A stretch of 64,000 nucleotides of DNA from Gambelia wislizenii (lineage: Eukaryota; Chordata; Lepidosauria; Squamata; Crotaphytidae). Both the position numbers and the translations under genes were made by a program. The stretch lies in NCBI GenBank assembly GCA_030847615.1, contig JAUMIR010000005.1, forward strand, positions 213,388,645 through 213,452,644, in the 5' to 3' direction. Positions 11,949 through 23,849 of the stretch are shown piece after piece (position 1 is the stretch's first letter; each line of letters begins with the position of its first letter). The notes under the pieces were generated by a model, which worked only from the letters and a program-made list of their open reading frames with translations, ran no database searches and was not told the DNA's origin.

Positions 11949-12749
11949 ATGGCCTCCAAAGCACAGACTAGGATATGGCATCCGATTTGTCTAGCTGAAG
12001 TTTTCTCAGAGAACAAACCTCACTTTAGAAAAATACTTTATATTGCCCTAGATTCACAGAGTGATACATCCTTGGCCACACCAGAGTTCTTCAATACTTT
12101 TGCAGTCAAAGCCAAGAGGCTTGAATACACCATATCTACCTGCGCTGGACAACAACAAATGCAGGGTAGAGTGGCAACTGAGTTCATGATTTTTCCGTGC
12201 GATGGCATAAGGTGCATTAAACTTCCTCCATTAATAGAGTGCCCTTCTACCTCAAGAAGCAAGAGCCAAATAGCAACCAAGGCTGTAGCTGAAAGCCACG
12301 CATACCTGAAGGCTATAGCAAAAGAAATCCTTGCATTAGACAAAGATGCTGAAATTTCCCTCCTGATAGGCTCAGATTGCCCAGAGCTGTTCTTGAAGCA
12401 AGTAAATGGACCTCCAGGTGCACCAATAGCACAGAAATTGCCACTAGGATGGATAGTATTTGGACCTGTGTGTGGCCATAGCAAAAGCCCGCCAGCAGCA
12501 TTCAGTCTTACAGGCAACAGCCAATTTCCGAATTTACAACCCACGCAACTATCAAGTTGCCTAAGCCACATTAAAGTCTGTTGCCTTGGTATTATTCCAG
12601 ACAACAGTGCCATTTTTGAAACATCAACGAGAGATGAGGACATAGCCTTTTCCCGTGAGGAAGGAACGTTCCTAGACATAATGAATCTAGAGACAGTCCA
12701 GAATAGTGATGGGAGCTGGATGGCACCCCTTCCCTTTAGAGACGATTGA
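11949..12749 (+). pseudogene. BEL/Pao pol: protease region
   Basis: 267-codon open stretch. The family's protease site area reads LDSQSDTSLAT, so the usual D-S/T-G triad is altered to D-S-Q. Downstream SLLIGSDCPELF and AQKLPLGWIVFGPVC are typical of the segment between protease and reverse transcriptase in Pao-type pol. The ATG at 11949 is only the first in frame; the true reading frame would have been continuous with gag. Confidence 0.8.
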
Positions 12750-12784
12750 TCAATTTTGCCTAACAACCATCAACTTGCTGAGAA

Positions 12785-14112
12785 AACAGCTTACTAGGAG
12801 CACTTCTGAAGTTTAGAGAAAGGAGAATAGCGGTGACAGCAGACATACACAAAATGTTCTATGCCTTCCTGGTTAAGCCAGAACGTCGCCGCTTCCTAAA
12901 GTTTCTGTGGTTCCAAAACACAGAAACCTTGGAAAATATCACCGAGTTCCGCATGAGTGTACATGTCTTAACCACTGTCTTAAAAGGACTGCAGAAACTT
13001 ATAAAAATCAGTGTAGTACAGAGGCTTATCGAGCAATCAACTCAAACTTTTATGTGGATGACTTACTGATTTCCTTTGACTCAGTACAGGAAGCTAGCCA
13101 AGTTGTTAAAGAGGTACAGTTTGTGTTAAACATGGCTAACATAAAGCTTCATAAAGTAGCCTCTAACAGCAGAGAAGTTCTGGAGACTTTTCCTAAAGAA
13201 GAGCTTGTTGAAAAGGATGTCGCAACAATCTTTGAAGACAAACGTACACAGAGTAGTCTTGGTATTTTGTGGAATGTCTTCACTGATAGAATTTTGATCA
13301 GAATCCCAAAACTTGAATTTCAGACTACAAAGAGGAAAGTACTCTCTTCAATCAATAGTATTTATGATCCCTTGGGTATTGCAGCACCAGTGCTTATAGT
13401 GGCCAAAAACAACTTTAGAGAAGTAATAAACCAAGTTAAAGACTGGGATGAAAATCTGCCCCCAGCCCTGGACTTATCATGGAAGGCCTGGACATCTCAG
13501 ATCAAAGACATTGAACACCTTACTGTGCCCAGACAGTATGTTCCTGTAGAGCATGGACCAAATACCATTTATGAGTTACACATTTTTTGTGATGCCTCTG
13601 AAAAGGCAATTGCCACAGTAGCGTATTTGAGAGCAAGGAGCAGTACTGAGAGGCATATAGGATTTATTATGGCCAAAGCAAAGGTAGCACCCAAACAGAC
13701 AATACCCAGATTAGAGCTGTGTGTTGCTTTGCTAAGCTACCCAACTTCTTCAAACCATTTGTACAGAGTGAACAAAATTCTTTCTCGCACTCAACAAAGT
13801 CAATGGAAATATGTTCCTTCTGAGTTAAATCCAGTTGATATTGCTACAAGAGGAGCTTCAGCCCTAAAGGTGCAGTCATCCACTTGGCTGACCGGTCCAA
13901 AATTCCTGATGGAGTTAGATGTTCCTGATCACAACAGAAGTAGAATTGAAACATGCTCTGAGTTACCTGAGTGCCTGCCAGAGATCAGCAGCTGCAAAAT
14001 AGACTTGGTAAATGCGCCCAGCATAAGGTTGCCTCATTTAGATACCAGGAAATTCACAAAGTTCTCTCAGTGGCGGAGTCTTCAATGTGCCTTTGCTAGA
14101 CTCATCCATTTT
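12785..14112 (+). pseudogene. BEL/Pao pol: reverse transcriptase and RNase H, frameshifted
   Basis: Two overlapping plus-strand frames. The first has ADIHKMFYAFLV and KFLWFQN (finger/palm). After a frame change near 13030 comes FYVDDLLISFD, the YVDD active site, then the IYDPLGIAAPV block typical of Pao elements, and RNase H with LHIFCDASEKA and RLELCVALL. A stretch between the first palm motif and YVDD is shortened, and part of the RNase H end is missing. Interrupted by the CR1 insertion at about 14113. Confidence 0.85.
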
Positions 14113-14118
14113 ATACAT

Positions 14119-15390
14119 CCTGTATAAGAGAGATGTAGTAGTGATGGGTGACTTCAACTATCCTGATATTTGCTGGCAATCTAACTCAACCAAAACTTCA
14201 AGGTCTGGCAAATTCCTTACTTGCCTGGAAGACAATTTCATGGTCCAAAAGGTGGAAGAGGCAACAAGGGGGTCAGCTATTTAGATCTGATCCTAACCAA
14301 CAGGGATGATCTGGTTAATGGGATGCAAGTGGTGGGATCCTTAGGTGAGAGTGATCATGTTCTCCTGGAGTTTGTTATACAACGGAAAGGAGAAGCCAAG
14401 CATAGTCAGACACGCGTTCTCGACTTTAGGAGAACTGATTTCAATAAACTCAGGGAAACACTGGGGGTGATCCCCTGGTCAGGAATACTAAAAGAGCAGA
14501 GACCTCAAGATGGATGGGACTTTCTCAAAAGGGAGATACTGAAGGCACAATTTCAAACAGTACCATTGAGAAAGAAAAATGGGAGGTGTCTCAAGAAACC
14601 AGGATGGATGACTAAAGAAATTACAATGGAGTTAAGTTTTAAATGGAACATGTATAGGAAATGGAAAAGGGGGGAAATCACCAAAGAAGAATTCAAACAG
14701 ATAGCGAACACATGTAGGAGTAAAGTCAGAAAAGCTAAAGTGCAGAATGAGCTCAGGCTTGCTAGAGAGGTTAAGAACAATAAAAAGGTTTTTTTTGGGT
14801 ATGTCCGCAGCAAAAGGAGGAAGAAGGAAATGGTAGGGCCACTACGCGGAGAAGACAGCAAAATGCTAACAGGGGACAGAGAAAAGGCAGAATTACTCAA
14901 CACCTTCTTTGCCTCAGTGTTTTCAGAAAAGGAAAAGGGTGACCAACCTGAGGATAAAGGAACAGAGGATACAATAAGGGATATCCAGCACAGAATAAGC
15001 AAAGAGGTAATACAGGAATACCATCTTAAACTAAATGAATTTAAATCTCCAGGACCAGATGAACTACATCCAAGAGTATTAAAAGAGCTGGCAAATATAA
15101 TCTCAGAGCCATTGGCAATGATATTTGAGAACTCCTGGAGAACAGGAGAAGTCCCAGCAGACTGGAGAAGGGCAAATGTCCCCATCTTCAAAAAGGGGAA
15201 AAAAGAGGATCCCAACAATTATCGCCCAGTTAGTCTGACATCAATACCAAGGAAGATTCTAGAGCAGATCATTAAACAGAGAGTCTGTGAACATTTAGAA
15301 GGCAATGCCATAATCACAAACAGTCAACATGGGTTTCAGAGAAACAAGTCATGCCAGACTAATCTGATCTCTCTCTCTCTCTTTTTTTTT
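14119..15390 (+). pseudogene. CR1 ORF2: end of endonuclease and start of reverse transcriptase
   Basis: Endonuclease part: GDFNYPDICW and the ESDHVLLEF motif with catalytic His. Then a lysine-rich linker, SPGPDELHPRVLKEL, WRRANVPIFKKG and NYRPVSLTS (fingers), ending at KSCQTNLIS. The frame is lost at an expanded CT/T tract at 15367-15393. An early frame switch near 14275 also separates the endonuclease start from the rest. Confidence 0.85.
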
Positions 15391-15391
15391 T

Positions 15392-15961
15392 TTGGATAAA
15401 ATTACCAGCTTGGTAGATGAAGGGAACACTGTCGATATCATATACCTTGATTTCAGTAAGGCCTTTGACAAGGTTCCCCATGACATTCTTGCAAACAAGC
15501 TTGTAAAATGTGGGCTAGACAAGTTAATTGTTCAATGGATTTGTAATTGGTTGGCCGGCCAAACCCAAAGGGTGCTCCTCAGTGGCTCCTCTTCGTCTTG
15601 GAAAGATGTGACCAGTGGGGTGCCACAAGGTTTGGTTCTGGGCCCAGTGCTATTCAACATCTTTATCAATGACTTGGATGAGGGAATTAGGGGCATACTT
15701 ATCAAATTTGCAGATGACACCAAATTAGGAGGAGTAGCTAATACCCCAGAGGACAGGATCAAAATTCAAAATGACCTGGATAGACTGGAGAGCTGGGCCA
15801 AAGCTAACAAAATGAAATTCAATACAGAGAAATGTAAGGTACTGCACTTAGGGCGAAAAAATGAAATGCATAGATATAGGATGGGGGAGACCTGGCTGAA
15901 TGAGACTACATGCGAAAGGGATCTAGGAGTCCTAGTAGACCACAAGTTGAACATGCCTCAA
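15392..15961 (+). pseudogene. CR1 ORF2: reverse transcriptase palm
   Basis: Continues after the tract with DFSKAFDKVPHD, SGVPQGLVLGPVLFN (S to L change) and FADDTKL. Ends at a TAG at 15961-15963 where the sister copy has CAG. Confidence 0.85.
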
Positions 15962-15963
15962 TA

Positions 15964-16510
15964 GTGTGATGCAGCAGCTAAAAAGGCCAATGTGATTTTG
16001 GACTGCATCAATAGAAATATAGTGTCCAGATCAAGGGAAGTAATAGTGCCGCTCTATTCTGCCTTGGTCAGACCTCACCTAGAATACTGTGTCCAGTTCT
16101 GGGCACCACAATTCAAAAAGGATATGGACAAATTGGAGTGTGTGCAAAGAAGGGCGACTAAAATGGTGAAAGGTCTGGAAACGATGCCTTATGAGGAGAG
16201 ACTTAGGGAGCTGGGTATGTTTAGCCTGGAAAAAAGACGGTTAAGAGGCAATATGATAGCCCTGTCTAAGTATTTGAAGGGGTGTCACATTGAGAATGGA
16301 GCAGGTTTGTTTTCTGCTGCTCCAGAGACTGGAACACGGAGCAATGGATGCAAGCTCCAGGAACAGAGATTCCACCTCAACATGAGGAGGAACTTTTTGA
16401 CAGTAAGAGCTGTTCGGCAGTGGAACACACTCCCTCAGAGCATGGTGGGGTGTCCTTCCTTGGAGGTATTTAAAAAGAGGCTGGATGGCCATCTGTCAGG
16501 GATGCTTTGA
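15964..16510 (+). pseudogene. CR1 ORF2: C-terminal part
   Basis: Same frame as the preceding part, after the TAG. Reads SREVIVPLYSALVRPHLEYC, RVQRRATKM-like and ends LDGHLSGML at the natural stop. Confidence 0.85.
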
Positions 16511-16590
16511 TTGTGATTTCCTGCATGGCAGGGGGTTGGACTGGATGGCCCTCGTGGTCTCTTCCAACTCTGCAATTCTATGATTCTATA

Positions 16591-17031
16591 ACTTTCAGAG
16601 ACAAAGCAGCACTAATAACTATGGACATGGTAAAAGTGGAAGCCCTGATCTACAGGTCTGTACAGAGATCTGAATTCAGGGAAGAATCCAGATGCATAGA
16701 AAAGCAACACTATTTACCTAGGCACAGTGTCCTTAAAGATCTGTATCCGGTTATGGACAGCAGAGGTCTTCTACGTGTTGGAGGTAGACTTCAAAGAGCT
16801 AAAATCAAGAACAGCTTGAAAAGTCCTGTCATTCTGTCTGCAAGTAGCCATGTAGCCCTTCTAGTAGTCAGACACTACCATGAAAGAGTGCATCATCAAG
16901 GGCGCACCCTGACTGAAGCAAGTGTCAGATATGCTGGTTTGTGGATTATAAACTGCAGAAAATTGGTTAACAAAGTGATCAAGTATCAAAGACCTTTGAC
17001 AGACTTAGTTACCCTGTTCAGAGTTAGATAA
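16591..17031 (+). pseudogene. BEL/Pao pol: integrase zinc-binding part
   Basis: Resumes after the CR1. It shows LLRVGGRLQRA and then HVALLVVRHYHERVHHQG, the HHCC zinc-binding region before the integrase core in BEL/Pao elements. The second cysteine of the expected C-x-x-C is not seen, and no DDE core follows. Confidence 0.8.
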
Positions 17032-17109
17032 ATCATTTTGGGTTTGCTGTATAAATGGATAAGATAGGTCATAAGATTGTAAAATTTCATTGAAATTTTG
17101 AGCGGGGAG

Positions 17110-17753
17110 TGTGATGTCCAGCCAGGACTGTTTGAATTTCCCCTGCATTTTCCTTTGTTTTAGTTCAGGTTTTAGTTTAGTTCATATGCTTAGTATGTCT
17201 CAGCATAGGAATGTTTCATTGTTTTAGAGTTGTGGGAGGAGCTGAAGAATTCCCCTGCATTTTTCCAGGTTTGGTTTGTCCCTTCCCAGCAAGCTCTGTT
17301 TAGCTAGAAGTTTTTTAGGTTTTTTCTCAGTCTTTGTTATGGGCTTGCAGGGAGCTGTTTTATTGGTGGCAAACAGGCCCAGACACCTGGGAAGGGCATT
17401 TATTACTCCATTTAGCCAAATTAGTTACCAACAACCAATAAGTCAAAGGAATCAGGAGCTGAAAGACCCTGCATCAGCTCCATTGAGTGAGGAGATCAAA
17501 CCAAGATCAAACCCAGAGAGATGACACCCTGAAGATTGCTGAAACTCAAACTGTAAAGTATTTTTTTATTTCAAGCTTTTAGAGCTGGGGAGGAAAAAGC
17601 CCTTTTACTTTTGTTCTTTAAAATAAACTTCCTCCTTTTTTGAACTTTATATTCAGCATGAGAGCCTTTTTGGGTAAAAGAGTTTGATCTCACCAGGGTA
17701 CTGGCGTTGCACATCCAAACCTGCCACCACCTTTAGTTGGGTGTGTCTTCACA
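17110..17753 (+). repeat. BEL/Pao 3' LTR
   Basis: Starts TGTGATGTCC right after the polypurine tract and plausibly ends TGTCTTCACA, giving TGTG/CACA termini and 644 bp. AATAAA at 17622-17627 would be its polyadenylation signal. No second LTR copy was found in the window, so the borders rest on these marks only. Confidence 0.65.
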
Positions 17754-18500
17754 ATTAACTTCATTAGAGGGTGAGAGAGCAAGGCCCCTTCCATTGTCAT
17801 TGGAGATTATGACACAGTCCCACAATCTCCAATCCCGTCTCTGTCCTGGCACAACAACCCTCCCCATCACAGCTTCTCTTCCGTTGACAGGCAGCACAGG
17901 AATGAACAGGATTCTAACGGAGCTCCATTCACTTCCTGGACTGAAATCCTGCCCGTTCTCACAAGAAGACGCGAGCGCAGGAAATTCAAAAACAAAAAGT
18001 AAAATAACAAGAATAAAGTTTTTAAAAGCACATTAACACATTAAAAAAATAACAAGTAACCTGGGGAGGTTCATAAAAAGAGGGTAGCCTGCCTTGTTTT
18101 CATGATCCCACCTGGAAGTGTTCTGGCAGGACCGCCCATTGACACTATATTAATGGCAGGACAATGGCGCGAGGTTTCAGATGCTGGCAATGACGGCACC
18201 AAAACAGGATGGATGATCTATTGACGGCTCAGCCCATCAATAAAAAGAAACGCCAGAATAACTACAGTGGAATGCAAAAGGATGCTGTTGTGTGACATTG
18301 GCATCCTTTTGCATTCCAGTGTCATTATTCTGGCATCACATTAGCCACATCTGATCTCCTTAGCTGGGATCAGTTGCCACCTGTTTTTAAAAATCAGTTT
18401 AAAAAGAAAAGACAGACATCTATAGTGAAAGGCCCTTTGACTGCAACTTAATTTAACTTTTAAAAAATCTGAATAAAAATGTATTTTCCTACTGGTAGAA
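17754..18500. other. Unresolved repeat-like region with a hairpin
   Basis: No gene. A 35-bp inverted repeat at 18253-18337 (arms begin CGCCAGAATAACTAC and end TATTCTGGCA; about five mismatches) suggests the centre of an inverted-repeat transposon. Confidence 0.45.
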
Positions 18501-20476
18501 GGACAACAGGGAGGAAGGAAGTCAGCCTGGGCCTCCCTTGGTAGAGAGTGCTGGTATCACTCACAAAGAATGCCCTGTCTCACATCCCCATGAGACACGT
18601 CTCTGAGGGTGCTGGGACTGAGACAAAAAACATTCCCAAAGATCTCAGAGGACATAGAGACTTATGGGAGAATGTGGTTTTTCAAGTCTCCAAGTTGTAT
18701 AGGACTTTAAAAATTATAACCAGTATTTTGCATTATCAAAATAGTGGTAATCAGAGCACCTATGATGATTTTTAAACTAGAAGTCATTGTTTTAAACTGT
18801 GAACTGCTGTGATTGGCAGAAAGATACTACCGTATATAAAAGAAACGAATAAGGCAGCCACTGGAAACCTACAGAAGTCTGCAGCCTCCACTCTTGCCAC
18901 CACATGTGTGCAGATGCTTTCGTCCTTAGTCCTAGCAACAACTCACAGAAGTGAATCAAGAAGGAAAACAAGGGGTGACTGAATGCATCCCCCATTAGGG
19001 TCTTTTCAGAGCCCTTGGCTGAGTAAGAAGTTACAGGAAAGTGCCAGTAGGAGGTGGTATGCTAGAATGTAAGGTCCTTTAAGGAACTGGTAAGTAGAGG
19101 ATCAATGTGGAATAGAAAGGACAGCACTATTAAGCTGAGGAAACACTAGTTTGCCATGAGAGGGTTAATATTTGTCCAAGACATCAACAAGCTGTACTCC
19201 AAAACAAGGTCCAGTTAAGGTATTTTTATTTCTCATTTTTGCTGTACGCATTAGTTTATGCAATTATTCTAGGATGTGTAGAGGTTTTTCCATATATAGA
19301 ATATTTCCAGAAATATTTTTTCCTGTTTGTTTTTCTCCCTCTGGACCTGCACGCCCTCAGATTAATGAGGGACATTCATAAATATTTTTCTTACTAAACT
19401 ATGGGAAAGGAGCTGTGAGCTGTTTTGACCTTTCTGTAAGGTTAGATTTCAGAACTCTTGTCATTGAAAAAAAATCAACAAGAAAGTACAGAACCTTGGG
19501 GACCGGCAACTTCAGTAGCTTATCTGGAAGCTATCCCTCCAGTTTGCTAGGAAATCACTGCTAGACATGGTTGAGAGTGTTGTTGTTGTGTTTTTTTACA
19601 CTTTACTGTTGTTAAGGAAACAGATAATCATACCTAAAAATACAGACAGTATATTTGTTCCAAAATTGCTGTGTTTATTTATGCCAAGGTTACATCTCTG
19701 TTTAGACACTTTGGTGGTACCAGATGTTCTATCATTTTGAGCAACATGAAGATTTAGCCCTTAGAAGTAATTGTACTGAAATGCAGCCTTATTTGTGTAA
19801 TTTTCCATTGAACATAAAGAATAACACTGGCTCTGCCCCATAAGCAGCATACTTCAAAGTTCAAATAGTTTCCTCCTTTAGAAGTCTTTAGTATCACTCC
19901 AAAAGAATCCACACTGCTACAACCAAGGGAAAGATTTGCTTGCTGGTTTAGTAAGGGTAGAAAAGTTTATTGGGCAGTGCAGGGACATTTGTCCCCATGT
20001 GATTCCGCCCCACAGCCCTTAGTTGGACTCATGGAGGTGTCATGAATGGAGTAGGATCCTTGTAACATTATGCACTGTGTAAATTCCCAAGCAGCAGATG
20101 ATACCCAGTGTATTTTTAAGATGAAGGAACATATTTCAGTTAAACTTAAAAAGTTTTTTGTGTTGCTGATCCAGTATTGAACCAATCTGAGTGATCATCA
20201 ACATGTGGGGACTGTAATTAAGTCCCATGGCACCCCTGCACTGGTTACAGAATTGGCACCCCTACCCACCCAACTACCAAATGTGTTGTACTACATGCTG
20301 GCTGTGGTTCACAGGAATTGTAGTCCAACACATCTGGTAGGCACTAGGTCAGAGAATCTACCTCAGTGTACCAGCGTTTGAAGAATTAGCATTACATAAA
20401 TGTTTCTGTCTGTGCAAATAAGATAAGCACATTAGAAGAGCTTCTTTGGATGATCCTGAGCAAGTCACTCTCTTAA
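18501..20476. other. Intergenic, nothing recognised
   Basis: No coding, RNA or nameable repeat signal seen. Confidence 0.4.
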
Positions 20477-20683
20477 GGGCACTTTCACATTACACAATTA
20501 TAGCAATATTATTCCTGTCATGGTTCCACCCTATGTAAACCTGGAATTTGCAGTGTAGAGAGGCATTTTAGAATTTTCAGCCAGAGCTTTCTAGTTCCTC
20601 ACCAAATGACATCCCATAGGATGGAACCATGGCAATTAAGGAGGAATAATAATGCAATAATTGCGTAGTGTGAAAAGACCTGG
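20477..20683. mobile_element. Foldback MITE
   Basis: Left end GGGCACTTTCACATTACACA and right end, read inward, AGGTCTTTTCACACTACGCA continue as imperfect arms (both include CAATTAT, ATTATTCCT and CATGGTTCCA). About 207 bp; no clear target duplication. Confidence 0.6.
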
Positions 20684-20699
20684 AGGCTGGAATGACATT

Positions 20700-21560
20700 T
20701 TGCAGATCCAGACCATACGCTCCCGATCCCTTCCCTTTAATGAAAACACATACAACGACAAGCTGTCTTAACTAATTGTATTGAGTACAAGATAAACATA
20801 AAAGATTAGGTATAGATTAGTATGAAGAATATTGGCAATGAAAAGACTGTAACTTGCTAATGGCTGCAAATGGTTGGCTCTATCGCATGGGTACAGATCC
20901 CTTCATTTCCCAAACCTTAGTTGGCCAATGGTCCCTGTTGGTTACTACCGACCCGGTCCTGGAGGAGAGATCCTTGGCCAAGCCTCCCTGCTCGACACTC
21001 CCTCCTCCCCTGCACACAAGTTGTTAATCATAAAAAGGGAGGGGTCTCCTTGATCTTGAACTTGATGGAGACCCCCAATTCCCCTCTTACCCGGATCAGG
21101 ACCCATGCCATGCCTAGCAAATTATGACAAATAATATGCAAAATACAAAAACAGACATACATACTGGGAGAGTGGGCGGGTCTTCAGCTCCTTGGAGCCT
21201 GACTAAGGAGTCTGCACCGGGGCTGGCTTATATACTGGCCCTAGTGCAGAGTCCACTTCATCCGACCATGCCGGAAGTACGGCTACAAGTTCCTCCCCCT
21301 GCCTCATCCCAGACCAATCATGGTGAGGGTGGCTCACCCTGATTGATCAGAATTTCATGCCCTCCTTCCCGGCCGCCAAGCATGCCGGGAAGGAGGAGCA
21401 GAGATGGCGACCCCCATGACGGGCCATGTGGCCGTGGGGGCCGCCTCCTGGAGGGACTCGGAAAGTGCTGGCTAGACCACAAATGGCCCACCAGTGAAGG
21501 CTGGTAAGCCCCCTTATCTCAGCAAATACAAGCTTCAAAACGCCATCTGTTGCCATCATC
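20700..21560 (-). mobile_element. LTR-like GC-rich promoter segment
   Basis: Unlike its AT-rich surroundings: GC-rich, with a TATATAAG box on the minus strand at about 21235-21228 and CCAAT motifs (21310-21350). Resembles the promoter half of a solo LTR. No pol sequence beside it. Family unresolved. Confidence 0.4.
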
Positions 21561-21687
21561 AATAGGAATCTCAGTATTAAACTGAGTTAGGACTTCTGTG
21601 CAACGTAATTCCAACAATGCAAGCTGGTGTAACACTTTCTAGGATTGGGCTGTTTATGTCTCCATGTATCTCCAAATCTGGCTCAGG

Positions 21688-21922
21688 TTCAAATGAGAGC
21701 CAATGTGGTGGTGTGGACAGAGTGCCAAACTAGGACTGGGGAAACACTGGTTCAAATGCCCACTCAGCTATAAAAATCACTGGATGACCTTGGGCCAGCA
21801 GTCACAAGTCTCAGGCAGGGTTACCTCATAGAGTTGTTGTGAGTATAAAAATGGGAGACAAAGAGGACCATGTATGCTATCTTGAGCTCTTTGAAAGAAA
21901 GATGGCATAGAAATATAATCAA
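21688..21922 (+). repeat. tRNA-derived SINE
   Basis: Head with GTGGTGTGGACAGAG A-box area and GGTTCAAATGCC B box, then the GATGACCTTGGGCCAG and GGGTTACCTCATAGAGTTG body, and a TTGAGCTCTTTGAAAGAAAG tail. A common squamate SINE type; reverse copies at 26513, 47045 and 58935. Confidence 0.8.
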
Positions 21923-23124
21923 TAACTAATTTGAATCAGCATATTCCCTTTGGGGTTATCAATATAAACTTGGACTAGTTTGGACTAGTTTTTATGCTTT
22001 CATATCATTTTGCCTGGCCCCTGAAATGACAAATATGCTGTATTGATGTTTCATATAACACAGAAGCATTAGGAATGTCTTTGTCAAGAGCAAACAATGT
22101 GTCTTTGCTCTGTTATTAGCACTCCACTTTCAAAACGACAGCTATATGTCTGTGTATTTCAGTCCTCAAAGAGGACCATATGTTTTTATTTCCTGTTCTG
22201 AAGATACTCTTGCAGCACTATGAATAAGATTTGTCAACATCACAACTGATATGGAAAAGCTTGTCTTGGCGTATGAAGTTGAGAGTTCTTGTACATGTAA
22301 CCACTCTGAACATGGGAAAACCTTTTTCACAGTAACTATGTTGTCTTCAAGAATGTGATTTTCCAAGAACACTTAATTGCTCTACAAATCTATATACCAA
22401 GACTCAGCTAAATCAGTCATTCCAAGGTTCTTTCTCAGAAGAATAAAATGAAATCTACCTTCTTCCAAGTGTTTGCCTGTAATTTGTTCCATCCATGGCA
22501 TTAACTGGGCCTCAAAACCTAGGGGCATCAATACTAATCTTACTGTCACTTTATCTTTTAGCATTGGAAAAGATACTGTAAAATATAAATGCACAGTATA
22601 AATTTCTTGAAATCATATATTTATTATTTACATTAGATACAAAAACAAAATTTCAAAACAGCATCATTTCTGTGAATCCACAGGACCACAATAGAAAATA
22701 TATATATGACCCAGTGTGGTGTCGTGTTTTGTTTTTAAATGGCATTGTAATTCTTCTTTTGCCTTTCATGTACATACATACATAGATACATGTGTTTTTT
22801 TTAATGTGTGTATCTGTATGCTAGTATGTATGTAGAACCATTTTTGGTGCTAGTTTAAAGATTTGTTGCCAGAGAGGTGCATACTCTAATAAATAAGAAA
22901 AGAGTATGCATTTGTGGTAGCTTATGGACAGAATAGGGATAAAGACTCCCCTGCTTGATCCATGACTCATTCATGGTGCAGCTTGCATGTAGAAGAAAAT
23001 CTGAACTTTTTCTTCAAGATTATATGCTATAAACAAAGACCACATCCAGCATGATTACAAAGTCTATCAGATTTCAACAAGCAGAAGTTTTATTGTTCTT
23101 TTAAAAAGATATATTTTTGTAATA
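21923..23124. other. NTN4 downstream flank, nothing recognised
   Basis: AT-rich, several minus-strand AATAAA motifs (for example 22625-22620) that could be distal polyadenylation sites of NTN4, but none is supported. Confidence 0.35.
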
Positions 23125-23525
23125 CAGTTGGCTTTCAACTTTTGCAGGGGTTAGGAGTGGAGGACCCCCGCAAAAGTGGAAAAAACATGAATACAGGCCC
23201 ACTATTTTTTTTTTAACCTGAGACAACACTTCTCTAGGCATTTGTAGGTCCTCCAGTGCAATTCTATGATCAGCTTCTGCTGGAGGACCTATATATGCCT
23301 AGAGAAGTGTTCTTTCTAAGAATTTCTAGGTCCTCCAATGTGACTCTATGGTCAACTTCCAGCAGAAGCATACCATAGAATCATGCTGCAGGACCCTAGA
23401 AAATGCCTAGAGAGAATGTATTTAGAATGACCCTAGAATGTATTTAGAATGACCCTAGAAAATGCCTAGAGAGAATGTATGCAGTCTTCCCACCACAAAT
23501 GTGGTGGGAAGACTGCATACATAAT
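23125..23525. mobile_element. Tigger-like terminus with internal repeats and a perfect hairpin
   Basis: Starts CAGTTGGCTTTCAACTTTTG after a TA (23123-23124). Contains repeated units (CCTAGAGAAGTGTTCTT, and a tandem copy of AGAATGTATTTAGAATGACC at about 23415-23455) and a perfect 20-bp stem with a 4-nt loop at 23477-23520. The right end was not identified. Confidence 0.5.
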
Positions 23526-23849
23526 CTAAGCATTCTTGATTCTTGATATCTATAGAATCAAGCTATTAGTCTGAAGTTGGGGCTTCAGTGTGAATATATA
23601 AGTTTTCCAGAATTTATCCTTAGCTTTTATGAGTGGTAATTGCCAGTCATGCAGGAAAATATTAGTTTTATCCTAATCATTTTTGAGTGTTTCTGTTTCA
23701 GAATACTTTTTCAGACTGGAAAGGGGCAGACAATAAAGTGCTTTTTATAATCAAATACTTACATGTGTGTAATGCCCCATAATGGAAACATTGCCATATA
23801 TACATTTAACAAAATATAATGGAACCAGCTCTTTTTAAAAAAATCCTGT

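Larger units (their letters stand above)
14114..16590 (+). mobile_element. CR1 LINE, 5'-truncated, inserted into the BEL/Pao element
   Basis: 2.48 kb. Starts inside the endonuclease (VVVMGDFNYPDICWQS), runs through the whole reverse transcriptase and ends with ATTCTATGATTCTATA at about 16590, where BEL/Pao integrase sequence resumes. By eye it is very close to the CR1 at 9050-10370, so both belong to one recent subfamily. Confidence 0.93.
11949..17753 (+). mobile_element. Decayed BEL/Pao LTR retrotransposon, split by a CR1
   Basis: Pol remnants in order: aspartic-protease region, reverse transcriptase, RNase H and, after a nested CR1 (about 14114-16590), the zinc-binding part of integrase; then a polypurine tract (GAGCGGGGAG, 17100-17109) and a 3' LTR. 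Gag and the 5' LTR were not found; the integrase core seems deleted, because the frame runs from the zinc-binding region almost straight into the LTR. The class is absent from birds and mammals and supports a squamate. Confidence 0.85.

Noticed and set aside
12038..12766. 242-codon minus-strand frame
   Set aside because: Antisense shadow of the BEL/Pao protease region.
14553..15218. 221-codon minus-strand frame
   Set aside because: Antisense shadow of the CR1 reverse transcriptase.
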